Assembly: GCA_012845835.1 (NCBI GenBank)
Contig: JABAKD010000006.1
Span: forward strand, 6,812,318 to 6,876,317
Origin: Undaria pinnatifida
Taxonomy: Eukaryota > Sar > Phaeophyceae > Laminariales > Alariaceae
DNA: 64,000 bases
Direction of reading: 5' to 3'
Shown here: positions 23,201-34,500 of the stretch, piece after piece
How the letters are laid out: each line of letters opens with the position of its first letter
How positions within the stretch are numbered: the stretch's first letter is position 1
Made by a program: the position numbers and the translations under genes
The notes under the pieces: generated by a model
What the model was told of the DNA's origin: nothing
Seen by the model: the letters and a program-made list of their open reading frames with translations, nothing else
Database searches by the model: none

Positions 23201-23451
23201 ACTAACGAGGAACTCGCCGAATCGAATTTCGATTCTTCTTTAGAATTGAATCAAATTTGCATCTGCTTAGTCAAAAAATGAATCACCAAGCAGGCATTCT
23301 CGGAATGATTATTGAAAATCATATCCAACGAACAAGTGAAAAAATACTTACTTGGTCGAATTTAGTCGAAAATCGCAATTTAATTTGGGGAGTTGGTGCA
23401 CCTAGGCATGGCATGTACATGTAACCGAAGCCGTCCGCGCGAATTGGTGCC

Positions 23452-23901
23452 ATGTCTTCGGCTGATTCAGAGGCGAGAAGCCACCATGCGAGAGGTAGGA
23501 CCACCGGAGCAGCCGCAGCGCGGCCTCCGAAGGCCCTTAGCACAGCCTAGACCGCCTGCGACGCTTCGAAAACAGTCGAGACCGCCGCAAACTCAGTTTT
23601 TCGTCGCCCTTCACCTCGAAAGTTACACGATCAATTACCACATCACGACTTCGCTCAGAAGTTCGACCGCTACATCCTCGTTGCTGCTGCCCGTGTGGGG
23701 CGGCGGGGAGGGGCCAGTTCATCCAAGAGGCGCCTAGAGCCAAGCCTCCTAGCCGCTGCCGGCAATAACAATCTGCCGCTAGCCGCGGCGCTCCGGGGAG
23801 GACGCCAGCCGTCGCTCGCCTCGGCCGTTGCCCACGGGTGCTCGTTGACGCTTTTGCGTTTTGTTAATTCTAGAACGCACTACGCGTACGCCGTTCCTTG
23901 A
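23452..23901 (+). pseudogene. Intronless, poly(A)-tailed retrocopy with one nonsense codon
   Basis: From ATG 23452 (MSSADSEARS) one frame runs 149 codons to TGA 23899-23901, broken only by a TAG at 23548-23550 (codon 33). The rest reads as ordinary GC-rich coding sequence, with VFRRPSPRKL, FDRYILVAAARVG and LTLLRFVNSRTHYAYAVP. An AATAAA at 23940-23945 is followed by 13 A residues at 23947-23959, as in a processed mRNA copied back into DNA. No clean target-site duplication was found. I do not recognise the product. It could also be a live short gene if the stop is read through or is a sequence error. Confidence 0.5.
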
Positions 23902-24139
23902 TGAGAAAGAGAGTTGATTTTTTCGTGTATTTTTCATGAAATAAAGAAAAAAAAAAAAACGAATTACGATTTTCCGTGCTCTTCGTTGATCTGGGCCCTA
24001 AACAGCAAAAGAGCTGGCTGGTTGCGCCTCTTCACGTCGGGTCATCATCCACTCATCCACGGTCGGGGCCCTTTCCCCCCCCCCCCCGCGCCCCCATCGC
24101 ATCAAAACAGAGCTGCAACAGCGTCATCAAAACACCGCT

Positions 24140-24240
24140 TCAACCAAAGATGTCAAGAGACGGGTCAGTCAAGGGAAAGCGCCCAGCGGAGAAGGGTATC
24201 AAACCAACCGTTACACACTAAAACCTAGTAGTTTTGGCGT
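24140..24240. repeat. Dispersed family M, copy 1
   Basis: GAGACGGGTCAGTCAAGGGA, CCAGCGG, GTCAAACC-like spacing, CACACTAAA and TAGTAGTTT also occur in order at 47133-47250. Confidence 0.5.
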
Positions 24241-24387
24241 CAGTCAAGGAAAATTACTGGAAAATGTCAAGACGAACGGTGCTCGTATCATATTGAAAGG
24301 ACGCCAGCACGAGCATATACTGACTGTAGTTGTATATATAATACATGCGTCGCATGCGCAATCGTGTGTTCGTACAACACATGATCG

Positions 24388-24615
24388 TACCAGTACTTCG
24401 CGCTAGATGCGCATGGGCCCGTCAAAAAGGGCGACGTAAGCAATACCTGGTGCTTGGTACAAAATAAGAATCTCGAACTCGTCCCAGGCACCTGGTGATA
24501 ACATCGTACCCAGTACTTCTCATTTGACGCCCATGGGCCCGAAAAAAGGCGACGCAAGCAACACCTGGCACTTGGTACATAGAAAAGATCTTATACACGT
24601 ACTCGTACCAGGTGC
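24388..24615. repeat. About 119-bp direct duplication
   Basis: GTACCAGTACTTC at 24388 and its match at about 24507; both continue CATGGGCCCG, GGCGACG and AAGCAA(T/C)ACCTGG, then CTTGGTACA. Confidence 0.7.
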
Positions 24616-24999
24616 CTGCTGATGTGTCACCACCGAGTCGTATCAACAAGGAAATTCCCTGACAACCCCGCAAGTTTAGAGCCTGTGGTAACAAATCAGG
24701 CCCAGCCCGTTCAGACCATACCATACCATATACCTCGTCCATGGCGGGGCGGGACTGAAACGGAACGGAACCATATACCATACCAAGCCGTACGTGGAAA
24801 CAGTTGTGTGGCTCTCGCTAGGAACTCGCGCTGGTCGATAACAGTAGTAACTACTCAGGTCAGCTGCTGCGCGCGTTCTTGGGAAGAAAAACAGTCTAAC
24901 GCAACGCAAACAGCAGTAGTCACACCGAAAGGAGAGTAACCGAAACTCGACCGTTCCTCGGGTTGTTCGTCATGGGAGATTCTGGTGGTCGGGACGGGG

Positions 25000-26580
25000 C
25001 ACCGAGATTCGGACACGCCAGGCTGAAGGTGAGCCCCTTTTTTTTTGCTGTCGTTTAAAGTTCGAATCTCGAACAGACTAATGTCCCGTACCGGTAGCAA
25101 TAATTATATCATACTGCTATGATATGCAAACTGATTGTCACGACCACGTACGCGAAAAATATAAGAAAACATTCATCAAGAAAACTACGGGGACACTTGG
25201 GATCCATCCCCGGGTTTCAGGTCTTGAGTGTCGGGTTGGGCCTAGGGATGTAGAGCGAGGTGCCGGTCTCGTCTCTTGGGCTGTGTGCCGTGTGCGAGAG
25301 CTGCAGCGACGGGATTTGACGGGCCTATGGCGTGATGTACATCTCGGGTTAGGGTTATACACCACAAAAAATAATGCTTCAGGGCTTAAGCTGTAGCAGC
25401 GCTGCTGGCTATGGGAGCTGGCTGGTGTGCTGGAGACGACGGATGTGGCGGGAACAAAACATACACCAAGTTCGGAAAAATGATAGCGGGACGGTCATCT
25501 ACCTCCCTTCCCTCCAACCCCTCTTTAACACACGACTACGGCGATCCTCCCCCCCCTCCGTTATCTAAATGTTCCCGCTGGGTGGGTTGGACGGATGCAT
25601 TCAGTGATTCGTTAATATATACTGGTACTGGTAGCAGACACACCACATCAATGGTCAGTGACTCAGTACGTAGACGTGGGAGAGCTAGAGCCCAGTAGCG
25701 GGGTGGCATCGCACTTCATATGCATCGGAGGGCATGTGTTTGGGTGTTATTTGACGTCACTCCCACATCACACGTCTCTTCAACATCACACTACTCTACG
25801 AGTATTAATGGCCACGATGTTGCTGATGCTGGCTTGCTTTTGAAATTGAATTATTTATCGGCACGTCAGTACCAAAACACGTTGCGTACTCACACAACTG
25901 CTGCTGATACTTCTGTAGTGCTGCTATAGTACGAGGTGCTACTGCTGCTGCTGCTACGGTACTATCGCACAGCTGCTATCCCAATATCCATACTACTGAC
26001 ATTAATACCACTGCGACGAACGATACTTACGTGTCATGCTGTGTACTTCCGCTAACGACTACTCGCCAAGTAAACTGGTACCGCCGTTACACGGAACTCC
26101 AGTAGCAGTTCTACGGCACTACCGCCTGCCTCTACGAGTGTGTATTCATAATACAGTCTGAAAGGTAAGGAGAAAAAACTGAAGGGGTACAACAAACAGC
26201 ATCAAAATATGTTACATGCGATGCAGAACAAGGCACTCAACAAGATGAAGAAACACAATTTGTGACCCAGGCTGGGTTTCTTGCTTAAGAAAGAACGCGT
26301 TCCGCACTACGTTCGGAAGAATTTCTCCCGGAAATATTATTTTCCTGGCAATCCCAACCTGCCTTTCTTATTACCTAAGAGTATTATTCAGTATACGCTG
26401 TTTCTTACCGTAAATGTCGTACTTCGTATACTTCGCATGATACCAGGTATCATATAATGGGTGTTCTGCCAGGTCCTGCACTGATTTTATAACTTTGTTT
26501 CTAACACGTCAGCTGTGAGTTCCCTGTACTGATTTGTATCACAGGCATACAAGATGCTGGTATATATACCTATAGACCTA
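25000..26580. other. No gene seen
   Basis: Contains (CTG)n-type scraps near 25940, a C-rich run near 25548 and a family-C scrap at 26495-26530. No coherent ORF. Confidence 0.35.
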
Positions 26581-26588
26581 TAAATAAA

Positions 26589-26931
26589 GACGCGTGCGAC
26601 GATAGAGGTAGCAATTTCCCCCGTTTTTTTTCTGAACGACGTGGTTCCCTAACGCCTTTAGAACTGGAAGCCTTTTGGGGTGGCAAATTTACTTCAAGTT
26701 AGTATATAGAGAGGGATTCTGGGACTCTACAACGGGTTATAACCCCATATCGTCGGGATGACGTTTTTGCTTTGCAACACATTTACTGTTATGTGTTGTA
26801 TACGCATGGGTTTGTTCCTCGGATCGCACTTTGACGTTTTCTCAAGATCGGTTCTTGGGTGAGGCACAAAAGGTCCTCAAGCGAGGAGCCACAAACAAAA
26901 ATCGGTGCATCTCTGTCGTAACACGCGTGTC
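26589..26931 (+). mobile_element. Family-D MITE, complete copy
   Basis: Left end GACGCGTGCGACGATAGAGG; the right end reversed reads GACACGCGTGTTACGACAG, then AGATGCACC. One D unit inside (GGAAGCCTTTTGGGG, TTAGTATATAGAGAGG). Length 343 bases, no coding capacity. Confidence 0.75.
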
Positions 26932-26984
26932 TACAGACATGATGTTAGACGGATGATGAAAATATAGCAGGCATCCTTGCGCTG

Positions 26985-27260
26985 TCCCAAATAGTAGGCG
27001 AATCTCGCCCCTATTAAACGAAAGTCAAGTGATGCGGGTTCGAATCTTCCCGAGTGCAACCTCGTGCTCGTAGGGACATTTTCTTGTGGGTAAAAATTGA
27101 CGGGCGGAAAGCGCGAAAGCGTGAGTTGGCAAAAATCGATGAAAATCGACGAGCAAAAAGGCTGAAAAACGGGAAAGCTGAACGAATCCTATGCGCGGTA
27201 AAAATAAAGGCATGTAATAAGAGGGGGAGGAGAAGGGAAAACACCACCACGGCTTGCCCA
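26985..27260 (+). mobile_element. SINE-A copy, degenerate
   Basis: B box GGGTTCGAATCTTCC at 27037, then GCGGAAAGCGCGAAAGCG, TGAGTTGGCAAAAATCGATG and CACCACGGCTTGCCCAGA. The head is poorly kept and there is no A tail. Confidence 0.6.
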
Positions 27261-27299
27261 GAGGTCGCTGAGGGTACAACCTCTTACGGGTAGAGCTGG

Positions 27300-29800
27300 A
27301 CACAAGTAAGAGTGATTACAAAATTAATGAAATACGTCGGATGTCGTGCATGGATCGTGTATAGGGTGTTGGGCTAGTCGGGCTTGTCTAGAGAATCGAG
27401 ACGACACATGCCGCGGTGCCGTTGACGCCGTGCTGGTGTGCCCTTCCGACATTACTCTTCCGGCGGCGGGCAGAAACGTTGAGTCTAGAAGGTTAGACTA
27501 CAGGAGAAACTAAACTTTCAAAAATAAAAATAAACTAAACTTCAAACTTTTAAAATTAATCGCTCGACTGGCGCACTGCTCTTTTACGTCGTTGGATATA
27601 TATGTGTCTCATACATTGTCCTGTGTGATCGGTAACCAGTACCCACAGGTATCGCATGATACGTATTGCACCCCTACCAGGTGTTATCAATTGTCAATCC
27701 TGACTATAGCACCGGAAGCATACTTCTCCGGCATCAGCACCAACATCCCGCCACCACGGTGATCTACACCTCCCGCCTACACCCTCAGCCTGGACCACCT
27801 GACATTTCATGTGTACGGTCCACGCGGACAGATAACAGATAGCAGGTAGTTCTGATATACAAGGTAGCAGATAGTCTTTCGTCCGTATCACACCTGTGCT
27901 CACTGCTGTACGTACGTAGCTTCTCGTACGTGATGATTTTGTGGAGCATGCAGACAGCAGCATCAGCGCATTTACTATTAATATTATTGGTGCTGATGTA
28001 CTGCACCATATGTGACGGCTGCGGCACTACTGCTTTGCCCTTTACACCCTACTCTACAGACACCAGAGAGCAGAGGTTTCCATGATGGTGTGATGCGGTG
28101 ATTGGTGAGCATCAGAAAAGCGGCGGAATAAGGGTTTCGTACGAATAAACGGCCAATCAGATTAACAGAGGTCAAATTGATCTAGATGTACTCGTGTGAA
28201 GTACCGAAAAATACCACCCCAAACACCCAAGGCAGACGAGGAAGCAGGAAGCAACAGCAGAGCAATAGGGCTTCTCATTCTAAGGCTAAGCCGTGAAGCC
28301 ATCGGGAGGTTTCCACGCGACTGAACTTTGTTCTTGCGTTCGGCAGAAGGCGTTTGTCTAATTAGGTTTCGCTTTTGAATTTGTTCTGTGTGATGTATTA
28401 CTCTGTACCAATACGTATTATCTCCGCGAAGGATATGATCACGTACACGTAGCCCGTGCCCACGAAACTTGATGGGTCTACATCCCGACTAATAATATTA
28501 GAATATCCACACAGGAACAAGAACCAAGAATAATACTGTAATAGGAGTTGATCTTTCGTCGGATAGAAAGAGCTGTCTAGTGCGGGTACACAGGCGGTAT
28601 GTTACGTCATACAAACCAGATGTAGCCCATAGGCCTGTACCTACGAGTGATGTGGAAGATAACCACGCAACGTCTGTACTTCGCTTATGGTGTGTCCGGC
28701 GATGTGCAGCAAATCTTGCACATATACGGACATGTTTCACTACCAAGACGAGAGATAAAAGCCAGAAAGCAACCAAACATGGAAAGGTAAAAAGAAAAAA
28801 CCCATCGAGTTCGCAGGACCAAAAGACAGCAGCAGTACGTAAGCAGCACATGATGAGCGCTTTGAGTTCACAAGAAGCCTTCGTGGTAGTGGTGGAGATT
28901 ATACAATGCCCTCTATAATCTGAGAGCTAACTGGCAAAGTAGAAGGCGTATACCCACAGGCCCACGTTTTCGGGGACACAAGCTGTGATACTTGGAATAA
29001 GCACCACAGACATTTTCGGCGGTTCAAAAATAAAGAACAAAAGGCGACCCGAGCAGCGAGGCCAGAACCCGGAATCCCCAGCTCTCCCCCGTTGGACTCA
29101 AAACAGCAATAACAACGACAACAACAATGACAACACATGACAAGAGATGACGAAGAAACAGAGCTTACGACAACGAGCACTGAAGGTGTCGTCTGCTGTA
29201 CGCAGCCAGCAGCAGTGCTTAGATTCATCATGCCGTAAGCTATACCCCGTGGTTGATGTTTGACAAGTGATGAGAACGAAGTGTGTTCGCGGGTTGTGAG
29301 AACCACCACGGCAACGGAATAACAGAACCAGATTCTCTCGATTCACCCCCAAAACACCTCGCGTTTGCGATGGGCAGTGAAACGCAAGCCCGGTCCGCGA
29401 GTACGTAGAAGTTTAAACCTAGTGAGGCGAGGGTGGAAACAAAGTTCTCGTGGACTGGCCTGGACTGGGGACACAAGCGAGTGCTCCTCTGCCTGTAACC
29501 CTGCCGGTGCATCACAATAAACCAAACAACCAACAGCCTTACCAATACTTGTAGAGAATACGAACTAGGCGCCCAAAGCAAAGCACCACCAACACATGCG
29601 GTTGCGAGACAAGGAGATGCGACAAACACCTCCGGTTACAACAGTACGTCGAGAACAAGCTCTCGAGTTACGTCAGCCCAAACGCTTCTACGCGCCACAG
29701 ATCACCAACCAAGCGTTAGTAAGGCCCATCAAAACAACCCTACCCACTCTACCCCTTCCCCTCGCCCTCCGCCATCCTCCCTCCCCACTCTGCCCTCCTC
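27300..29800. other. No gene recognised
   Basis: This is the expected first intron of the minus-strand bactofilin gene. ORFs here are short and lack family motifs. I searched by eye for the matching second exon (VEC..A.V.G.F.G, then RL.L...ARV.G) and did not find it. Confidence 0.4.
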
Positions 29801-29810
29801 CTCCTCTCAC

Positions 29811-30075
29811 CGTCTGCTTCGACGACCACTGTCTTGGCTTCTACGTTCCCAGCGTCAAAAAAACCGCGCACGATAACCTCCTCGCAATTCTTGATGTCCC
29901 CCTTCACGGTGATGCCCTGTCCGATGATCACTCGTCCCGCGGTGGTAGGGGTGGCCATGGTTTTCGTTGCGGTGGTGCAGGGAGTGGGGTAGGGTGGGCG
30001 GGAGGAGGAGAAGGAGGAGGAGGAGAAGGAGGAAGCTGGCTGGCAGAAGGAAGGTTTGTGCTTAGGAAACTTCAA
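29811..30075 (-). CDS. Second bactofilin-like gene, first exon only
   Basis: The minus-strand frame from ATG at 30075 runs 88 codons plus one base to donor GACG|GTGAGA at 29811/29810, phase 1. The domain part reads RVIIGQGITVKGDIKNCEE, then VIVRGFFDAGNVEAKTVVV, closely matching exon 1 of the plus-strand gene, including the NC..VIV.G..D.GN..AK core and the same intron position and phase. The alternative ATG at 29958 has the better context (ACCATGG) and would skip a Ser-rich 39-residue leader. I could not find the following exons on the minus strand down to position 1; they may lie outside the window behind another giant intron, or the gene may be truncated. Family role: cytoskeletal filament subunit. 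It starts 1.2 kb from its divergent paralogue. Confidence 0.7.
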
Positions 30076-31268
30076 GAGCTTGTGCCCCTGGGGGCCTCGC
30101 TATATTTCTCGGTCTGCCGAAAATTGAAAATTCCTTTCCGGTTGGTTGTTTTCGCTTGAAAAACAAACAAGCCGATTTCGGCAAAATTTGAACGGAGATT
30201 ATTCGATCGTCTGCTAGCGAGAGGACAGGTGGAAAGGCTTGGCAAAGGCAACGGCAGATTGAACAAGGGAAGACTGCGGTTCGATAGGGTCACGAGGGTC
30301 TCAAGATCCGTCGGTGGAAGCTTGTTTGTGTATAGGCCTGGGGTCCCTGCCGCTTGCCCGTTTCTCGTTTTTCTCTCACTGTGCAGTAGATATTAATGAA
30401 AGATTAGTACCAGCAAATAGCTGCCATAGCATCAGCGGAAGATTTATTGCCAGAATCTTGATTCGTGGGATAGGGTCCGGCGGTTCTGGTACAAAATGAA
30501 TGATTTTGATTGGTCGAAGACTACGTCCCGGGGCATGTTTTGCTTTTTTCGGCAGGACCTGCATGGGCTGGTTCGTGTTCGCCCATATGAGCTTTCTCGC
30601 TTCTGCACCTTCTAGTTATTAGTGGAATCCAGCATCCCCATCCACCTGCACTGCTAGCTTCGACCCAAGGTGCGACGTTCGTGGCAGACTACAGGCTTGG
30701 CGCTCTCGTTTTTCTGTTCCGTCAATAGATCTCTGCGTGGGGTTCCGGGTTCGCGCACAGCTGCCCTCCGATTGTGCTCTCCCGATACACCACCCCATAG
30801 AGAACTTTCACGTTTGGTGCCTGGTTTATCTCCGTATCGTATTGATAGTTGCTTCGTGTCAAGTGGATTCAGTACACAGCACTTTTGCGAGAGAGGAGGC
30901 GATTTAGCTTACGTGTGGTGGTACCGCTAAGCACGACCGCTGCTTGCTGCTGCAGCTGCTCCTACAGCCGAAGAAGCCGCTGCCGCCACGCCCCCCCGAG
31001 ACTCATCCCCCCAACTGAACACCCTGCCGCTGGCGCGCTCTCCCCACAAGCAGATCAGAAGCGGCGGAGTGAAACAAAACACCGGCGCTAATATCCGTCT
31101 CGGCTGGACTACTTCCTAGTGCTGCTCTACTGCCAGTATAGTGCTATTAGCTCTGGACTTGGAACGAAGGGGCTTATTAGAGTCCCAGGTAGAAGGAGGG
31201 GTGGCCCCAGCACAAACGCCAGCAGCACCAGCACGGGCAGCAGCACGGGTAACATATTATCTTGCACC
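30076..31268. promoter_or_regulatory. Shared upstream region of the divergent bactofilin pair
   Basis: The 1193 bases between the two start codons should contain both promoters and 5' leaders. I see no canonical TATA box that clearly fits either side and no SINE or MITE copy, unlike the flanking DNA. The absence of insertions is itself a hint of constraint. Head-to-head spacing suggests possible co-regulation (inference). Confidence 0.4.
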
Positions 31269-31581
31269 ATGTTCAAGAAGAAGTCTTTTCGGGGTCTAAA
31301 GGAGATCACCACGGCTACGACATCATCCTCCCCCGAGCCGGCTGGGGCAGCCGCTGCTGTAGCCCCGGTTCCCCGGCCCGTCGCGCCGTTGCCTAAGAAA
31401 AAAGTCGAGGCCCCCCCTAAGCCGGTGGCGCCGCCGTCTATTGTTCCTCCGGGGACTAAGCGAGTGCTCGTGGTGGGGAAGGGGGTGGTGATGACAGCAG
31501 ACGTCGAGAACTGCGATGCGGTGATTGTCCAGGGGAACTTGGATGGGAACATCAGGGCGAAGTACATAGTCATCATGCAAG
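31269..31581 (+). CDS. Bactofilin gene, exon 1
   Basis: Opens at an ATG giving MFKKKSFRGLKEI and ends at CAAG|GTGAGC, phase 1, 104 codons plus one base. It carries the Pro/Lys linker and the first coils of the beta-helix. An upstream in-frame ATG at 31119 would add 50 unlike residues; the MFKKK start is preferred because it resembles the family's N-terminal motif. Reading through the donor gives an Arg-rich tail to 31712 with no family resemblance, so splicing is favoured. Confidence 0.8.
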
Positions 31582-34500
31582 GTGAGCACGTGGAGGATAG
31601 GGGGAGATTTTGTTGGGAGGTTTTCAAGAGGTTTTGGAATCGCATGACAGAGAGAGCGAGCGCGCGCACACGCATACGCACGCACTCAGGAAATATAAAT
31701 AGGTCACGTTAAATGCATACCAGTACACCCCACACTCAAGCAGGCTTGCTCGTACTCGTACCACGTGTCAGGTACAACCCTCAAGGGACAGCATGAGTTT
31801 GTCGTACCAAGACCAGATGCGATGCGACGGATTCGCATGAGTTCGAGTACAAGAGTTTCGCTTACTCTGCACTTATCCATCGCTCATCAAACATTCAGCT
31901 AAAAAAATCAACAACGACGAAATCTCATTGTTTTTCTTTCGTACCACCGAAGTATAATTATATATAGTGGTGTGTACATTTTCTGAAATTTTATGCACCG
32001 TTTTGATTTTAATATTTAGATTAACGGGTCATTATAATATAGTACGAAGGGTAATTAATATACAATGGTCGGTGGTTGCTTGCTGTTGCGGCCATCGTGC
32101 GTAGGACATCTCACTCGAACAATTCGGCGCGAACAATTGCTGTCAAATTCAAGTCACCCCAATAATTTCGAGTTTTCTTCATTGACGTTATCATAACATA
32201 GTTGGTGCTCCTTCTTCCGTTGATTCACCATTCCAATGTTTGCTTCCGAGGCCCAGTATGAATGTGATGTCTACAGCTGGATATTTACACTCGTCAAGTG
32301 GCTACCGTAGCCCCCCCCTTCCCCCCGAGCCAGCGCTCTCGCAGAGGCTCTCCCCCCCCCCCGCCCATCTGCAAGAGGTCTAGTGCCCAACATTTGGAGG
32401 TGGTTTGGCTGAATCAGCGGAGGAATAAAAAACCCTGTATTTGCCGGTTGTACGCGGTTGTACCCCTTTGCCTAAGGATAGTCTGGATGGCCCACCCTTT
32501 CCTCCCGCCCCCACCCCCTGCGAGTCATATGATGCTGTGATCAAACAGATGCTCCAGTTCGTTCATTTGTGAACAGCATAACATCCACCAGGTATTGGGC
32601 CTATGGCGTACCTCGCGTGTGTCGTGCCGAATATGAATCATTATTCTCAATGTATAGCAAGTAGAGTACCATATTGGACGTGGTTAACGTGTACCAGGTA
32701 TTCAACATTGGACGTAAGAAATTCAAAATGAAAAATGTACATGTGCTCCTGGGATTTTTTTTCATGTCGTACATTTGATGTATCATTTGTACCTGGTGCA
32801 GATATGATACACGAAACACACAAAAGAGTCTAGGTAATAGTACATGCATAATCTACGTACACACCTGATGCATGATACCTCTAATATCAAAGCAATGCGT
32901 CAGGCTTCTGTCGCACCCCTCAATATTCTGCCATCCTTACGTACGTCTTTACGCTGATGCCGCACCTCACTCGGATGCCGCTTCAGTTGCTCAAATATAA
33001 TATTCTTCGAATATCATACTGCTGTACCTGGTATCGTACAATCTTCCTCCCCCCCCCCATTTTTTCTGTGTTGCTTTTTTTTTCGCAATTTTTGCAAATT
33101 GATGCATTTTCCCCGTCAAAATCCTCTAAAGTGGTTCTCTCATCCCTTATAATATATTCAATGCTGTCCTTTTGTCCTGCCCGTTTTTTTTTCATTTTTG
33201 TGCATTTGAGTCGTTTTCGTTCGTGGTGGAAAATTGACTGTGGTGTGTACAAATTTGAACAATTCTTGAAAACTTTTCGCCCCCAACCTCCAACCTCACA
33301 ACAGCAGCAGTATAATAGTTGCTACCCACAAGTTTACTGTTTACTGCTGTACTCTGCCGAATATCATGTGCCTGTCCACCCGCCTTGTCCTCAAATCTCT
33401 CCTGAGTGGAAGCTCATCCAACTCCACCATAAAATATCGCTCTCATCCTCGTATGTACAATCCCCTAATCAAACATGCCTTCCAAATATATTAAGATTTA
33501 TTCCCACCCGCGCAAACCCCAGATTTGTTACGTACGTTTAATCTTTCATGTGGTACCTGGTACCGTACCCGTGTACGAGGCACCAGGTAAACGTTAAATG
33601 GTTAATGTGATGTTTCTGCTGTGGTCGCGAACTCTGAAATTGCTATACCCTAAAGTCCGACCTACCTGGTGTGTTGGGCGTCTCCCCTCCTGTCCTCCAT
33701 GTCCCTTCGGGAGGAGCAACGTTTGACGAGGCTTTCCTAGTGGATGCCACCCACTTCGTGATGTTTGGTGCTTTCTTGTTAACATTGCACGTGAATGTTG
33801 TTGCACTCGTAGTCGTATCTCGTATTTTTACGTGTTGCGTGTACACAACGTACACGCGTACACGTACAGCAGTAGCGCCACAAACTACAGCATGTAGAGA
33901 GCCCTGGTGTTTTTCTGTTCTTTTCTGGCATGGTTGCCGGCCGCTGTTATTTGAACGGCCTCTATCTTCGCTACAGACCAGACACACGACACGGACGGAC
34001 ATTGATCAACACCACGAGAACACCACAGTAAAAAGTCCCTGTATAGTGCCGATCGAGTAGTGCCGTTCTTCCGCTATAGTGCCTGTGGAATTGTTTTGGT
34101 TCCACCTTGGGACGAGGGAAAAAAAAGCTGTTCCTTTCTCGCGACAAAAATGAGAGTACGTGGGGAGAAGATCCTGCTTCGCGACGCCGGATCTGAGTTT
34201 TGCATCCAGGGACAGAGAAGGACGAAGACATTGCGACGGTAATAGATGGGGTGAGCAAAAAAACACGCTGCCACAGCACAGGGGTACTATTCATTGTATT
34301 TTTTAAAACCAGTACGAGGTACTTCTGTAGTAGCAGTTTGCGGAGTAGTGCTGGTTACCGCTGTCGTCGTGCTGGTTGCCGCTATTGTGCCGTTTTTTCC
34401 GGCTTGCGCATGCCGGCAGGATAGCGGGACACATTTTATTAACCCATGTTGTGTGAGAGAGACCCATGGACAGCGACCAAAAAAGCGATGCGGATTCCAT

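Noticed and set aside
29596-30159. 187-codon plus-strand ORF
   Set aside because: Antisense to the bactofilin-like exon; its composition is a mirror of the GC-rich coding strand and it has no family motif.
31127-31681. 184-codon minus-strand ORF
   Set aside because: Antisense shadow of bactofilin exon 1.
32957-33541. 194-codon plus-strand ORF
   Set aside because: AT-rich, Ser/Phe/Leu noise, spans a dispersed repeat (family H), no splice or domain support.
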